In this document: positions 45,979 to 58,377 of the stretch, one piece after another
Layout: each line of letters starts with the position of its first letter
How positions within the stretch are numbered: the stretch's first letter is position 1
Origin: Mucidula mucida
Lineage: Eukaryota > Basidiomycota > Agaricomycetes > Agaricales > Physalacriaceae
Direction: 5' to 3'
DNA length: 64,000 nt
NCBI GenBank assembly: GCA_015501055.1
Contig: JADNYV010000087.1
Location: 1 to 64,000, forward strand
Translations under genes and position numbers: made by a program
The notes under the pieces: generated by a model
Seen by the model: only the letters and a program-made list of their open reading frames with translations
Told to the model about the DNA's origin: nothing
The model's database searches: none

Positions 45979-47791
45979 TTACTTTTGAGGGGGGACGACC
46001 TTGTCAAACGATGGCGGTAGCACAAAATCCCGCTCCGCAACAGGCGTCGATGGCCCACTGCTATCGCTCCCACTCGTCGACTTTGCAACGGGCGCCACAA
46101 CCGTCGGCTTCTTCGGAGGAGGCAACAACCCCTTCTTCCTCTGCAGGCCCCTCAAGAATTTGGCGCCACCCGCATAGAAGAACACCAACCCGCCTCCGAT
46201 AACAATATGACCGTAGTACCCTAGCGTGCGCCAGGCTTCCATTGAGTCCTCAATGGTGAGTAGAATGAATGGTGTCGCTGCGTAATTGAGGACGAACAGC
46301 GAGAAGATTGTGCCGGTGAGGTCGTACAGTCGTTTCTTCATCGATACAGGTTGGCCCTCTTTGGGAAGGAAGAACGGCCGGAAGTTGGCGCGCGCTAGGC
46401 GAGCGACGGCAGTTATGAATCCACCGAGCATGAACGTGAGGTAATACCCGGGATATATACCGTGCTACAGACAATGAGATGGAGTTCCAATGTCGATTGT
46501 GGAGGCTTACCCAGAATGCACTCGTCATCGAGGTGATCATCATGCTCTTGAAGCCGGGCTTCTTGCCTTTCGGAGTCACGCGCTTGTACACGCACTCGCG
46601 TAGCCAAATGTTCGTCTTCATGTTCCACGAATCAAGAATGCCCTTGAAGTTGGATGGGAATTCGATCTCGAGGGGAATGACATTGGCTGCGCCAGTCCAG
46701 GTAGACTTGCCCTTGGCGTTGAAGCCGGTGAAACCGAAGCCAGTAAGGATGCTCGCGCCTTCGGTGAGAGTCCATACTGCATAGTACTTGACTCGCTCGG
46801 ACGGGGAATAGAGCTGAAAGAGGACGATCCTCTTCCAGAGTGGCTGCTCTTTGAACCAGGGTTGCAACGCGACAGTGAAGTTGTGCTTGGACGCGACCAC
46901 GACATAAGTTCCTAAGAAAGCTAGACCAAGGACCATCTTGCCGTACGCGACGCGCTTCCTGCCTTTGGGCAGCTTACGCGAGACGTTATCCTTAACAGGA
47001 ACATTGTCGTAGAGCCTTTCGGTGATGAGCTCCATGTAGTCATGAAACTCAAGGTACGGGCCAACAAGAATGCCGGGGAAATAGAACCTGAATACGTGTT
47101 AAAAAACGCATATGGGGCAAGAGTGAGACTGACGCATAACCGAGGAATTCGAGCAGTGTCGGGAACTGGACGACGCGTTTCGTTGACTGCCACTTGTCCA
47201 AGTCCTCAGCCGGTCTACGTCCGTCCCAGACGTTCCACGCAAACGTGGTAAGCTTCATGGTCAACACCATCTGCGGTCCAGTCACGTCCATGGTTTCGTA
47301 GCTGGTCTGTCGAATCGCGCGTATAATGTGACTGGAGGCAATTAGATATGAATAAAGAAGCAACGAAAACTCACTTGATCGTCAAATGCCCCATAACGAT
47401 GCTATAACCCGATTAGTTCAAATTCGTGTACAAAATGTGTGTCGCGTACGCAAATACCAGCCAAGGCATCCTTGAGCTCCTGTCGTACTTGGCAACCGCG
47501 TAGGTCGCCAGAACGCTAGCCAAAAGTTGAAAGAAGACACCATACACCTTGAGCACGGGGAAAAAGTAGAAGAGGGTAATTGCAATGTTGAAGAGATGCT
47601 TGAGAGCGGGCTGGGATGCCGGTATGCGCACGAACACGCTCCCTAATGGGAAGGCAATGAGCAGGCAGGATATTAACTGCGACCTAGACTCAGCGCCGTC
47701 ATTGGTGGATTCACTGCATGCGCACCTTGATCTGGTCGACAGAGGCACCAGCGAGGTCGGCCAGCGGCACGAAAACGCTGTCGAGGTCCAT
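45979..47791 (-). CDS. ALE1: Lysophospholipid acyltransferase (MBOAT, ALE1-like)
   Basis: Start MDLDSVFVPLADLAGASVDQ at 47791, about seven exons, stop 45979. It is a multi-pass ER enzyme that re-acylates lysophospholipids in the Lands cycle. MBOAT hallmarks visible are SHIIRAIRQTSYETMDVTGPQ with LTTFAWNVWDG, FPTLLEFLGYA followed by FYFPGILVGPYLEFHDY, and WNMKTNIWLRECVYKRV. The catalytic-His block SAFWHGIYPGYYLTF is split by an intron between W and H. The C-terminal tail is Pro/Ser-rich after RGLQRKKGLLPPPKKP. All expected blocks are in frame. Confidence 0.92.
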
Positions 47792-48961
47792 GTTCGCGAC
47801 GGCGGCGACAACGACGACGGGATTTGGAACAAAGTGGGTGGTGAGTGCACAAATTTGGCGAGCCGTCCCCAAATATTTAAAAGCAGATGCGGCCCGATGC
47901 GGATCAATTCCTTGGCACCTTCACAGTGCCAGTCACTCCGTTCGTCCGCAGCTTGACTCGAAAGACAGCAGTAATTCTCTGCCGCGGTTCAAAGCTTTGG
48001 GGGCAGAAGGGTACGGGGTGGTGGTGGTGCGGATCTAAGGTGAGTAGTAACCCTAACCTGACCCATATCTCATCAACACGCCGTCACGGGCTCCGATTAC
48101 GGGCGTAAGTAGCTCAATACAGCTTAATTTAGATGAAGAGAAACAATACACAAGTCCAGATCAACAGGTGTATGGTCCTATTCACTTGCGTACTGAACAT
48201 ACTGATGCAAACCCGAGCGGCCAACATTCTTGCCGATCGCGAGTATAGGAATTAGCGATAAGCGGCATTGGCGACATGAGATGAGGCAGCCTCGCCCGAA
48301 GACTATAGCCTATTCACAAGAAGTTGCCACTATGGTCACAGTTCAGGGCTCTACAGCTATGTACCGCGACAGTCGGTATATTGTACTTCAGTCAGTCTCA
48401 GTGGACAGCGAAGAGAAGCCAGGTATCGACGCTTGCTCGTTACAACACGGCGACTTTACCTGGCTAAGCGAAAACGACCACGTACCGCGATGCACGTCGC
48501 GTCCGAAGACAGTATACAGCCATATCGCAGGTATATATGAAAGCGAAATCTTTCTCTTGCCATCTGCATTCTGAATCACAGCTTGAATGCCGAAAAGAGA
48601 TCCATCATGTATACTGTATGTGCCTCACCAGAGTTCGCTAATGCAGTACGCCAGCAAACCCCCAAGTCCGACCATCGATGCGGTTGAACGACGCGACGCG
48701 ACGCGAGTGCTGATGTCATTCTAGCCTCGTCTGTGAGAATCATTCTCACCAAAGCATCAGGTCCTCTACGCAGAGTAGCTTCCTTCCAATTATGCTTGCC
48801 CTGAATGCGAACGCCGCCACAAACCAGCCATAAACCCAAGACTTTTGTACACCTGATATAGAAGGGCATGCGCAAAGGAAAGCAGACAAAAGGACATCCA
48901 CTTTATACATAACGTTCACAGGCATAATCACTCGAATAAATACATCTCATCCCAAAACCCT
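47792..48961. other. Intergenic, no supported gene
   Basis: Contains the ALE1 promoter and the 3' flank of the MARVEL gene. Short frames lack motifs. Confidence 0.4.
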
Positions 48962-49886
48962 CTACACTTGCGGCTGCCGCTGTTGTCCCATCCACCCAGA
49001 CGTCTGCTGATCAGGCGGCGCCGACCCACCAGTAGGTTGGTTCGCTGCCATCATACCAGGCGCAGACTCGGGCTTTTCGGATGGCCCGTTGTTGTTGCCT
49101 TCCGCAATCGCCGCGACAGATGCATTCCACACGCCACCGTTTCCGCGCTGGGCTGCCATCAGAGCAAAAACGAGTAACGTGCCCCAGTAGCCCATAACTA
49201 CATATTGATCGAATGAGAAGGGAGAGAAGGGAAGGGAGGGATACAATACTCACGGATAAGCCAACAGAGGAAGGAGAATGCTTCGATGGCGTTGCCTTCC
49301 TTGCAAGCGCCGGCCAGTTCAGCTATGATAGGACCACCATTCAGAAAATGAAAACGACCGTGTTAAAGAATGTAAGGCTCACGGAAAACATAATCGCATC
49401 CAGAGATGAATGTGAAGGTATTCGCGTTAGCCGCCAATGCAGCACTGGTCAACCAGAGCACCCAAAGGACACCTTATTCTCAAATGAGTCAGACATCGCC
49501 TCGTATCAAGATCCTTACCAAGCCATGCCACCTCTATCAGAACCATCGACGTAAAGGCGCCCTTGCGCAACATGTCGATAACCAGCCTTCCAAGGACACG
49601 AGTCAGCCATGATAATGCACAGGAGACAAGACGAGTCGTACATAGCAGGCGCCGTCATAATAGTGAGAACAGCCGTCGCGATCGCCATAGCCGAATACGT
49701 GAAATACGCGCTGAAAAACGTCGTGGTAAAGTACACGAGATGCGCGCTCAGTCCCAACACGATGACCGAAAAGATTATCACTGCGCCTAATCACAACTCA
49801 CACATTAGCATTTCGACGAGAAGAGAAAGAAGGGAGAAGTGAGTACTCAGCGCAGCGAGACGGAAAATCGAGAGAAACTTGCCCAT
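48962..49886 (-). CDS. MARVEL-like four-helix membrane protein
   Basis: Starts MGKFLSIFRLAALS at 49886. Successive exons encode VIIFSVIVLGLSAHLVYF, YSAMAIATAVLTIMTAPAM, IDMLRKGAFTSMVLIEVAWLG, VLWVLWLTSAALAANANTF and GNAIEAFSFLCWL, then YWGTLLVFALMAAQRG, with a hydrophilic Gly/Pro/Gln tail ending at 48962. Four hydrophobic helices and a short C-terminal cytoplasmic tail fit the fungal MARVEL-domain proteins that act in membrane apposition and eisosome-like domains. The role here is inferred from topology. Confidence 0.68.
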
Positions 49887-50613
49887 GGCGGTACTAGGTG
49901 GAAGGGGGAAGGCTTGGCTATGTCGTTGTCATGAAGTTGTGAAGGTCCGTTTTATACTCCCAGCCAGTCATTTGATCGACAGATCGAGAAACTAATGAAA
50001 AAAGGGGCACCCCGTGTTACGAAGATCCTTAAGCATTCTAGTTCCCAATTCAGTCACCGCCTCGCCTCCTCGTTTTCACCGTTCTGCAGCTCGTTGCTCC
50101 CCCTATCCTTTGCGAAGGAGAAGTAGTAGACTTTTGCGTCCCTCCTTGGCGACCTCCTCAACCCCGACCGCATTTCAGAAAATGGCGTGCAGCGCTTCAT
50201 GTTGACATCGACAGCTTGACAGTCGACAGCTAGCCTCAGGTTCACTCGTCCTAGCGGAATAAAATTAACAGATTTATTGAAACTCTGCAAGGCTTAACAT
50301 CCTCTGGAACATATCCAGCGGAATGCACGCCTGCAGCGCTTATACGAAAAAGAGTCCAGCTAAATTTGCGCGTCCGCGACAGAGTGTTCCCAGGCACCAG
50401 TCGTACGGTACGGTATAGAGGCGATCGAATGAAGGCAGGTAACGAGCGTAAGCAGGCCACTTGGGCAACAGGATGGCGGCACAATACATACAAGGTGGAG
50501 AGTCTAATTTGAAGGCGAAGTATGAATGAATCATAATCCTTCAAAGTGGCTGTAATCAATCGTAACTTCGCGGAAGGACCATAGAACTCACTACAAAAAG
50601 ATCCGCCAGCAAA
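49887..50613. other. Intergenic, no supported gene
   Basis: MARVEL promoter and the 3' flank of the mucin-like gene. Nothing else recognised. Confidence 0.45.
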
Positions 50614-53078
50614 TCATTCAAAGGGGTTCTGGACCATCTCTGTTGATGTCGAACACAATTCCGAGCGACTCTCGGAAAACAACTTGTACGTAGCAGGCTG
50701 CGCCACCCCATCGCCAAACGGCCGGACATGCGTTACAACCTCCAAAGTCCCGACCTCGAGATCCCGGACGTTCGAGGGCGCAAAATGAACAGACGACTCA
50801 GAACCGAAGGATATCAATGAGTCCGTCCTCGTGCTCGACGCGGCAGGCGAGGGAGAGCGGATCGTTCCAGAGCTGGAGATGACGAACATTGGCGATATGA
50901 GCGGGGGAGAGTCCTCGCGGGGGGGATGCAAGAACACATCTTGCCCAGATCCCATGCTCAGGTGCGGAGAGGTCGCACTCAACCGCGACTCCGTGTTGAT
51001 ACTGACGAAACCACTTGATCGATTCCACAGCGATGCGTCGTCGACCGCGTTATCGGGATGCATATTCAGAGGCGAGTGTGCACCATCTCTGAACACAGAC
51101 GGCGTCACCATACTGATCCTATTCCAACGATCCTGGCGGTGAAGAACCGACGAAAGCGACTTGCCCGACCTCTTTTGCCATCGCCAATACACGCAGAACA
51201 GCAGCAGGATGAGGAACAGAAATCCAAACACAGAGCCTAGGATTATGCCTAGGGGGTTACCCGGACTGTTGAAGATACGTTGAATAGAGTGTCGCGTATG
51301 ATGATGCAAACTTACTCAGGTGCATCGTCAGATCCTCCACCTCCACCGTGCCTACCACCCCCTGGGCCACCAACACCATTCGTCGGAATCGCACCTAAAG
51401 TACGCGAGCCAGAAGCGACGCCGAAAGGATGTCCACCACCTGGCCCACCATCAGCACCTGATGCATCGCCTGTGGGATCAACAGCAAGATGCACGTCCAG
51501 ACTGTCAAAATGTTGATAAGAATTTTAAACATTCAACCTCGTGTCGCTGACATACCTGCGCGATACGGTGTCAGTAAAGATGAGACTGACAGACGTCTTT
51601 TTCGTAGCATCCGTATCATCCGTGGCAACAACAATTGTAGTCGGCGTGCCTTGTATCGTTGTCGTGATTGGCTCCGGGATCGTCACCACAGGACTCGCAG
51701 TAGACACAGACGGAGCCTGGATGGTAGACGTCCCTTCTGTAGCATAAGTACTACGAGTTAACGCCGTATCAAGCGTCTCTGTCGTACCCGGGGAAAGTGT
51801 GGACTCATTTCCAGGCAATTCAGAAGAAATTGCCGTGTACGTGGAAACTCGGGAAGTCGAACCCTGCGGGACGTCAACTGATGATGAACCAGAAGGACTG
51901 GAGGGACCGGAGTTGGTACTAGGCGAGTCTGGCGTCTCGGACGGTAGAGGCGCCATCGTTGTAGGCTTCGAAAGAGGGGTATCTTCACTTCGGGAGCTGG
52001 CAGGCGAGGTCTCCGTCGGCACAGGCGTCACCGTCGTTGATTCTGTGTAAGACGTGTTTGCACCGTCGCCAGCCGCAGAGCTAGCAGGCGGAGTCTCTGT
52101 CGGAACAGGCGTCACCGTCGTCGGTTTCGTGTGAGGCGCATTCTCACCATCACCTGCTGTAGAACTCGCAGGCGGAGAGGCGGGTGACGTGGTCGGCGAC
52201 ACTGGCGGGACAGAACCTAGCGTCGTCGGCCTCGTGTGTGGTGTAATGTCGCTATTTGTTCTAGACGTCGTATTTGGAGGCGTGGATGAAGGCCCAGCTA
52301 GAGAAGTAGTGTCATGAGGTGCGGTCGAGTCAGTGCCGGGAGTCATAGAAGAGGGTATGGAGTTGGAAGGGGTAGGGGTATCTGGTGAAGTAGTACCATC
52401 CGGCGCGGAAGTACTGTCTTCAGGTGTAGAAGTGGACGTGGGAGTGGTAGTCACTGATTGGTCGGACCGTGAAGACGGATCGGGAGGCGAAGGCGACCCG
52501 GCAGAGGAAACAAACGAACTCTGAACCGGCGTAGAGGTACTAGATACTGGCGAGCTAGTTGATGAAACAGAGTCGGTGAATGCGGGGGACTCGGAATCTA
52601 CCGAAGTAACTGTCGTCTGTGGTTTCGCTGTAGTGCCGACCTCGGAAACACTGGATGGTGCATCCGTGACGGGAGACGCCTCTGCTGATGAAGGAGCGAC
52701 GGTTTCATCCGAGGTTGAAGCCGGAGGGTCCGAGAACGTTGACGTCTCTGGCTCCTCTGAGATGGTCGGAAAATCCTCTATACTGGAAGTAGGAGTTCCT
52801 GCCTCGAGATCAGAGGTCTTGGGAGCCTCTGTGGGACTCTCTGTTGGGAAAGTCTCCTCAGCGCTGGTGGTAGGAGACCCGCCCGCGTCGGCGTCAGATG
52901 TGGTTGTAGGACCCGCCTCTTCAGGAGTTTCCGATTGGGAATCTGTGACAGGCGTTTCTGGGGACGCAATGGGTGTGGTAGCTGGGGTATCCGATGAGTC
53001 GTTTGCTGCAGAATTTTGTCGAGGCGCGGGACCGTGGCGGCGAACAACAATAAAGCCAGATTGAGAATGGCTTCTCAT
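50614..53078 (-). CDS. Mucin-like single-pass surface protein, possible wall sensor
   Basis: Three exons. The first (from M at 53078 to about 51540) encodes roughly 510 residues dominated by Ser, Thr and Pro, expected to be heavily O-mannosylated. It includes imperfect repeats of a unit containing TVTPVPTETP with ASSxAGDG around 51950-52190. A Gly-rich exon (GGPGGGRHGGGGG) follows. The last exon has one transmembrane helix (LGIILGSVFGFLFLILLLF), a WRWQKR stop-transfer and a 210-residue Ser-rich cytoplasmic tail ending NPFE. This layout resembles fungal wall-stress sensors (Wsc/Mid2 type) but lacks a WSC domain. The N-terminus (MRSHSQSGFIVVRRHG) is a poor signal peptide, so the true start may be in an unrecognised exon. 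Confidence 0.62.
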
Positions 53079-53922
53079 AACGCAACACAATTGAAAGTCG
53101 TCGGAATTATTGGAGCATCGACAAGAGTAAAAGAATGTGGGGGTACAACGACAAAACGAGTTGTCCGAGTTAAAAGTGGCTCCGTGTTGATCCCAAAAAT
53201 TTAGGTGGACATGTTGAGGAGAGGGAAGCGTAAAGCTATCTCCCGATAGCGATGAGAGACATATATGAGCGGAGCCTTCTGATGGAAGCATCCATGTTTA
53301 GAGTGATTTTCTCGGGAGCTTTACGGAGAGAAGCGCTCAATGACGGGACTTTCGGGACGCGGAGGGCTGAAAATGAGCTTCCGGTGGCGCATATTCTGCC
53401 AGTAGAGACTATGGCCGCCAGTCAAAGTGACATTGGCATGTGCGGGCACCTTTCAGAGTGTGTACGTCGGCATAAACCGACGTGGAGCCTTCGTAACAAG
53501 GCGCCACGGTGAAGCAGCCGTTATGTCTGCCACCCTCCGAAATCAAGGGAAGCAGTACAGGAAGCTTTCGCTGCCCTGGCCGCCCTCATAAATTATCTAT
53601 CTGTGGGACAGCCGAGTGGAGTCAGTGCCACGTTGGGATCATCAACTTGGAGCTCGTACCAGTACATGTTGATTACATGCGATTCGTGGGCGGCTAGGTG
53701 GTCTTCTCCTCCTTTCTTGAGTCGGGAAGAGAAGAAGAATCATTTGACCTTCGGAATGTTGGCCATCGTTTCACCGGATGGAAGCAGTAAATCAATTTTC
53801 GCGAACGTGATGGCATTTTGCATGTGGGGGATCCGAGAAAACAAGAGCAACGTCAACTTGACGTAAGTTCTTATCTCATCATCGCACGTTTGAATTCTTC
53901 AACTTACCTTTTCTGTCTAAAG
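53079..53922. other. Intergenic, no supported gene
   Basis: Upstream side of the mucin-like gene. No motif-bearing frame. Confidence 0.45.
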
Positions 53923-54360
53923 TATCTCTGATAGTAGTACATCTATTTGCAAGCTCATCTCAAAACTGACCTTGTAAGGCCCCCAAACTCCGTCAACAAA
54001 CACGTCTTGAGGCCTCTGGATAATATGACAGGTACTAGTACCCGCCACGGCTGCTAATCAATGCCCGGACTCTTCAGACCCGGCAACTCACTAGTCACTT
54101 TTCCTTTCCTCGTTTTTCTGCTCGCCGCGACTGCAATCAGCTCAATCTGAAGATCAGAAAGTGCCAACGAGCACGTCGCATCGAAACCCAATACCTTGAG
54201 CGTCGACGGAGGGACCTTGGATTCCGCAAGCAGGTCTTGACACAGGTCGAAATCGCCTCCCAAATATTGTTGTTCGACTGTTCAAAGATCCGATGATCCT
54301 CAAAATTGCGGAAAGTGAGCGTATCCTTGGTGCAGGACGCGACGGTCATGCCATCTTGCT
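53923..54360 (-). pseudogene. Truncated duplicate of the FGGY kinase gene
   Basis: Three blocks match the intact kinase gene at 55966-58047. Positions 53923-53955 match its 3' end near 55951-55980, with about 15 extra bases. Positions 53971-54128 match 57024-57182. Positions 54129-54360 match about 57757-57990. Two large internal pieces are missing, and the second joint carries the shared bases GAC. In peptide terms it keeps TVASCTKDTLTF, EDHRIFEQSNNNIWEAIS and SELPGLK-like sequence, but it has frame breaks and lacks both the start and the sugar-binding core. It is a dead partial copy. Confidence 0.88.
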
Positions 54361-55965
54361 CACTGTCGATTACCGCACCCTTCTTCCTCGCCGCCGGCTT
54401 TCCAGCCTCCGCCGGTGATAAATTCCTCGCATTCATGCCACCATCCTCCACAGCTCAAAGCCCTCTCTATATATCCCGCCGCCCTCATACCAGCACTCAC
54501 CAGCCCATTTCCCATAATCTACGCTTGTGCTTGGCCGCCTCGTTCCATCTCATCGGCTGCCTCTGATTGGATCTTTGGGTAACAGTCTTTGTGTAGAGGC
54601 CTGAATATATAGATCTCGTTATCGACGTGTTCTTCGTCGCCCAGCGCGCGCACGTCCCGCCCGATGACAAGGTGTAGTGGCCCTCTTGAAGTGCGTATTG
54701 CTGCATGGATGAAAGTCGCCGTAAGCCAAGTAGGAGAGTGGTATTCCTGGAGGAAGGACCGGTAGTACAGCATGAGCTTGTGAAGGTATGGTGTGGAGAC
54801 GATCGTCGATCACAGTCAGACACGTTATTGGCCAATGTATGAGTTATGGAAGAAATTGCGGATATGAAGGAAATGTGGGTAAGGGACTCACAGGAACAGA
54901 GATTGACGGAGTGAAGACACAAACCTCCTAAATTTGGTTTGTGAACTTCAACCAAGTGAGACCAAGCAGTTGTAGGAAAAGAGACATTTGACTCAACACA
55001 TCTATCTAGTTACAATCTCTAAGTATACAATGTATGTTGCTATACAACCCCCAGGTAATGTGCCAAATGAACGAGGTCAAGGCTGGCCAAAGGGGTGACA
55101 AGGCCAAAAGCGTCCTTTGATCGCAAGTCCGCGATGGCGGCATCAGCGCCTTCACCTGGTTGTGTACTAGCTGATGTATGACACGGGATAATGAGCGCGG
55201 ACTTACCAGAAAGTGCCATGAGCTCTCCTCGGGTCATAGGCAGCGGCCCTCCTGGCTGAGGAACCACTCCAGGCGGGTAGCACAGCGGAGCGAGGGTTGA
55301 AACTTAAGGTCATAGAGTTGGGGCGGCGCATACTCTGAAGAGTCTGCCTACAAATTTGAATTGAGGGCATGAAGGCGTGCCGAGACAGTAAAGAGAACTG
55401 ACTCGCCCATCGTAAACTTCAACGGTTGCATAATCGCAATGATAGTGTTAATCCCATCGACCAGATGGTTGAGACCAGCGTGGAAGTGTAAAAAGTTGGA
55501 ATTGAAAAGGTCGGTCAGTTGCTGGAGATCGCTACGCGACGCCGGCGCTGTGCCCTAAAAGCACGACCACCATCAGCGACGGGTAAAATCGAACAAGCAA
55601 TAAGGGTTCCCTACCGCAGGGGGAGCCAAGGTCAAGGTGTGCGGAGCGTCAATGTGAGGATGAGATCCATGAGTGAGATGCAAAAGCCTGTCTGGCCTCT
55701 GGCTTTCTTATACCCTGGCGCCCACTCATATGATAAAACATTGCTCGATCGGTGTAGAATAGTGAGACAATGTTATAGTAATTGGGCGCTAGTGAGAACT
55801 TGATCTACAAAGCTCATGGGATCACGAGTTTCCAACTTGATGATCCGCAGAGCTATGTAGGATGCCAGGCGAGACGGACAATAAAGTGGTTCAAAGCTGA
55901 GTTAAAACATATTAAGAGTGAACACTGTCTATTTACTTCTTTACCCTTGCCTGTCTAAAGTATCT
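54361..55965. other. Stretch with coding-like fragments, no resolved gene
   Basis: On the minus strand, two fragments look like exons. One at 54519-54773 includes HAAIRTSRGPLHLVIGRDV and EIYIFRPLHKD. The other, about 55400-55540, reads DLFNSNFLHFHAGLNHLVDG and ends at a GTCAGT donor. I could not connect them with the frames between (55040-55267 includes GGPLPMTRGELMAL) without breaks. Possibly a decayed or mis-sequenced gene; family not recognised. Confidence 0.3.
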
Positions 55966-58047
55966 CTATTTGCAAGCTTCTTCGATTTCCTTCCTCCACC
56001 TCTTCTGAATGTCAATCGACTCTCTGAAGATCTTGTACTTTGCCTCCAAAAGCCTCTTCACCTTGGGCGAGGCCGCAGGGAGAATCATCGTACCAGGAGG
56101 CGTCATCTCAACCTAGCAGAACGATTAGAATTGCCACTGTCAGAACGTTTAGACTCACCATGATCTTCCAGAGCGCCTCCCCCTGCTCCTTCTCCTCCAT
56201 AGCTTTCTTCCCTTGCGCCTCCGAAGCGAAACGACCGAGCATAGCAGCACCCAGAACGACTGCGCCCGCGTGGTCGAAAGGCAAGACGACAGGCATCCCA
56301 CAGGTATCAGCAAAGAGCTGCATCATAGGAATGTTCTTAGCCTGACCACCGCTCATATAGATCGAGTCAATCTTATGGCCCTTTCTGTTCATCTCGTCCA
56401 CGATGTGGCGCGTCTGGAGTGCGATAGCCTCGAGCGTCACGTTGTATTTACGAGCAAGATCGTGTAGCCCCGCGTCCTATATTCAATTGAGTAAATCAAA
56501 GTTGGCAGCGACAAAGATAATACCAGTGTAATGCCGACCAAAGAGCCCCGCATACGTGGATCAGCAATTGGAGAACGGTTACCTGTAGCATTCATTCTAT
56601 GAGAAAAGTCTACCGTGCAAAATTAAAGACACTATACCATGCAAATCGGGATAGAGGTGAAGGTCTTTCGTCAGCTCTGTCAAGCTGTCGACTTTCTCGC
56701 GTGCCTTGAGTTCCTCAAGAAGGTCCTGGAGGACTGAAAATAAGTGATGTTAATATGACATTCTTTCAAGTGAGCACTCGGCTTACCAACGTGAATATTC
56801 TTTCCTTGCTTTTTACCTTCTTCGACCAATCTGGGATACGCCGCGTGAGTTGTAAGCATAAAGTCGATCAACTGGTGGAAATTTAGTAGCGAATAGCAAG
56901 AAGACATTTGGACATTTCACCTGTCCCGTGGACGACTGTCCGCCCTCGTTCATCCACCAGCCACGGAACACTGGGTCCTAAGTGGGCGTCAGCGAGGCAT
57001 CTCGAAGGATGCAGTAAACTTACTTTGTAAGGTCCCCAAACTCCGTCAACAAACACGTCTTGAGGGCTCTGGACAATATGACAGGTACTAGTACCCGCCA
57101 CGGCTGCCAATCGATGCCCGGACTCTTCAAACCCGGGCAGCTCACTAGTCACTTTTCCTTCCCTCGTTTTGCTGCTCGCCGCGACAGTGCCTAGCCAGCC
57201 CGCATAGGCGTCAATCAATCCGCTTCCGACAGGTGTGCCCTCGAGCAGACCAAACTCCTCCGCCGCGCGTTTGGACAATCCGTCACCCACCGGCATACCA
57301 GCAGTCAGGACGTTCATGTTGGCGGCACCCAACTGGGAGTAGTCGTTGTGGATCAGCTGCTCTAGGCCAATCGTTTTGAAAAATTCGGGCTGCCAGCCAG
57401 ACTTGGGCACGAAGGAACATTTACAGGTTACCGAGCAGCATGATCGGGTGTTATCAGCCGTGGCGCGGTACGTGAGGAAGTCGGGGAGATCGAAGAATTG
57501 ACAGTTGGAGAACCGCGAGGGATCCATGTGGTTCTTGAGCCACAAAACTTTGGGAATCTCCATCTCCAACTATAAAGCGATCAGCTGAATCGGCGGATAT
57601 TAGACGGCGAATTCCACGTACGCTCATGGTCCCGCCGACATAGTCGAGCACGATAGATCCAGTGCTGTTGATGAGGTCCGCCTCCTTCTCAGCACGGTGG
57701 TCCGCCCAGAGGATGACGTTGCGATCACCAGGCTTGCCCAGCGCATCACCTTTAGTGACTGCAATCGGCTCACCCTGAAGATCAGAAACTGCCAGCGAGC
57801 ACGTCGCATCAAAACCCAATCCCTTAACCGCCGATGGAGGGACCTTGGATTCCGCCAGGCAGGTCTTGACACAGGTTGAAATCGCCTCCCAGATATTGTT
57901 GGTCGACTGTTCAAAGATCCGATGGTCCTCAGAGTCGCGGAAAGTGAGTGTATCCTTGGTGCAGGACGCGACGGTCGTGCCGTCTTGCTTCACAAGCGAC
58001 GCGCGTGCAGAGCCTGTTCCGACGTCGACGCCGATGTAGTACGACAT
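55966..58047 (-). CDS. FGGY-family carbohydrate kinase (D-ribulokinase-like)
   Basis: Start MSYYIGVDVGTGSARASLV at 58047, with the phosphate-binding DxGTGSxRA loop of FGGY kinases of the ribulokinase type (yeast YDR109C, human FGGY). Further blocks are DHRIFEQSTNNIWEAI, NVILWADHRAEKEAD, WLKNHMDPSRF, LIDAYAGWLGTV, the GTSTCHI motif of the second domain, and SGGQAKNIPMMQLFADTCGMP with HAGAVVLGAAMLG. The protein ends EEACK at 55966. About nine exons, some only about 60 bp. It phosphorylates a pentulose such as D-ribulose, likely in the cytosol; the exact sugar is inferred. A partial dead copy lies 1.6 kb downstream. Confidence 0.88.
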
Positions 58048-58377
58048 TTTCGTGGATGTGGTATGAGTGTAAGTTGGCAAGCAAGGCGTGTAACTTTTTG
58101 TGGGGTTCAAAGGTGGGGTCGGCATCCGGCCCGGATAACGATCCGATCTAGCTAACGATCCGATCTATTGGCCCGATCTAGTGGCGTAAAAGGTCCAAAC
58201 GTCGCTCAAGTGCAGAGAAACGAGTCATTATGGCAACGAAATACGCGAGTTATTAAAGTAACAGATATCCTGAGATAATCCTCATACAATAACGCTACCA
58301 TCCGCGTCAGGGAGACTTCTCAGTCGCCATGTTCAGCATGGTAAGTAAGTATTGTGTGCACACGTAAAGACCTCGTA
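58048..58377. promoter_or_regulatory. FGGY kinase upstream region with short tandem repeats
   Basis: AACGATCCGATCTA occurs at 58137-58150 and 58154-58167, followed by a partial CCCGATCTA at 58172-58180, 90-130 bp before the start codon. Such spaced copies could bind a regulator, but this is a guess from position. Confidence 0.35.

Noticed and set aside
48576..48875. 99-residue minus-strand frame upstream of ALE1
   Set aside because: No motif, no splice continuation, composition like surrounding non-coding DNA.
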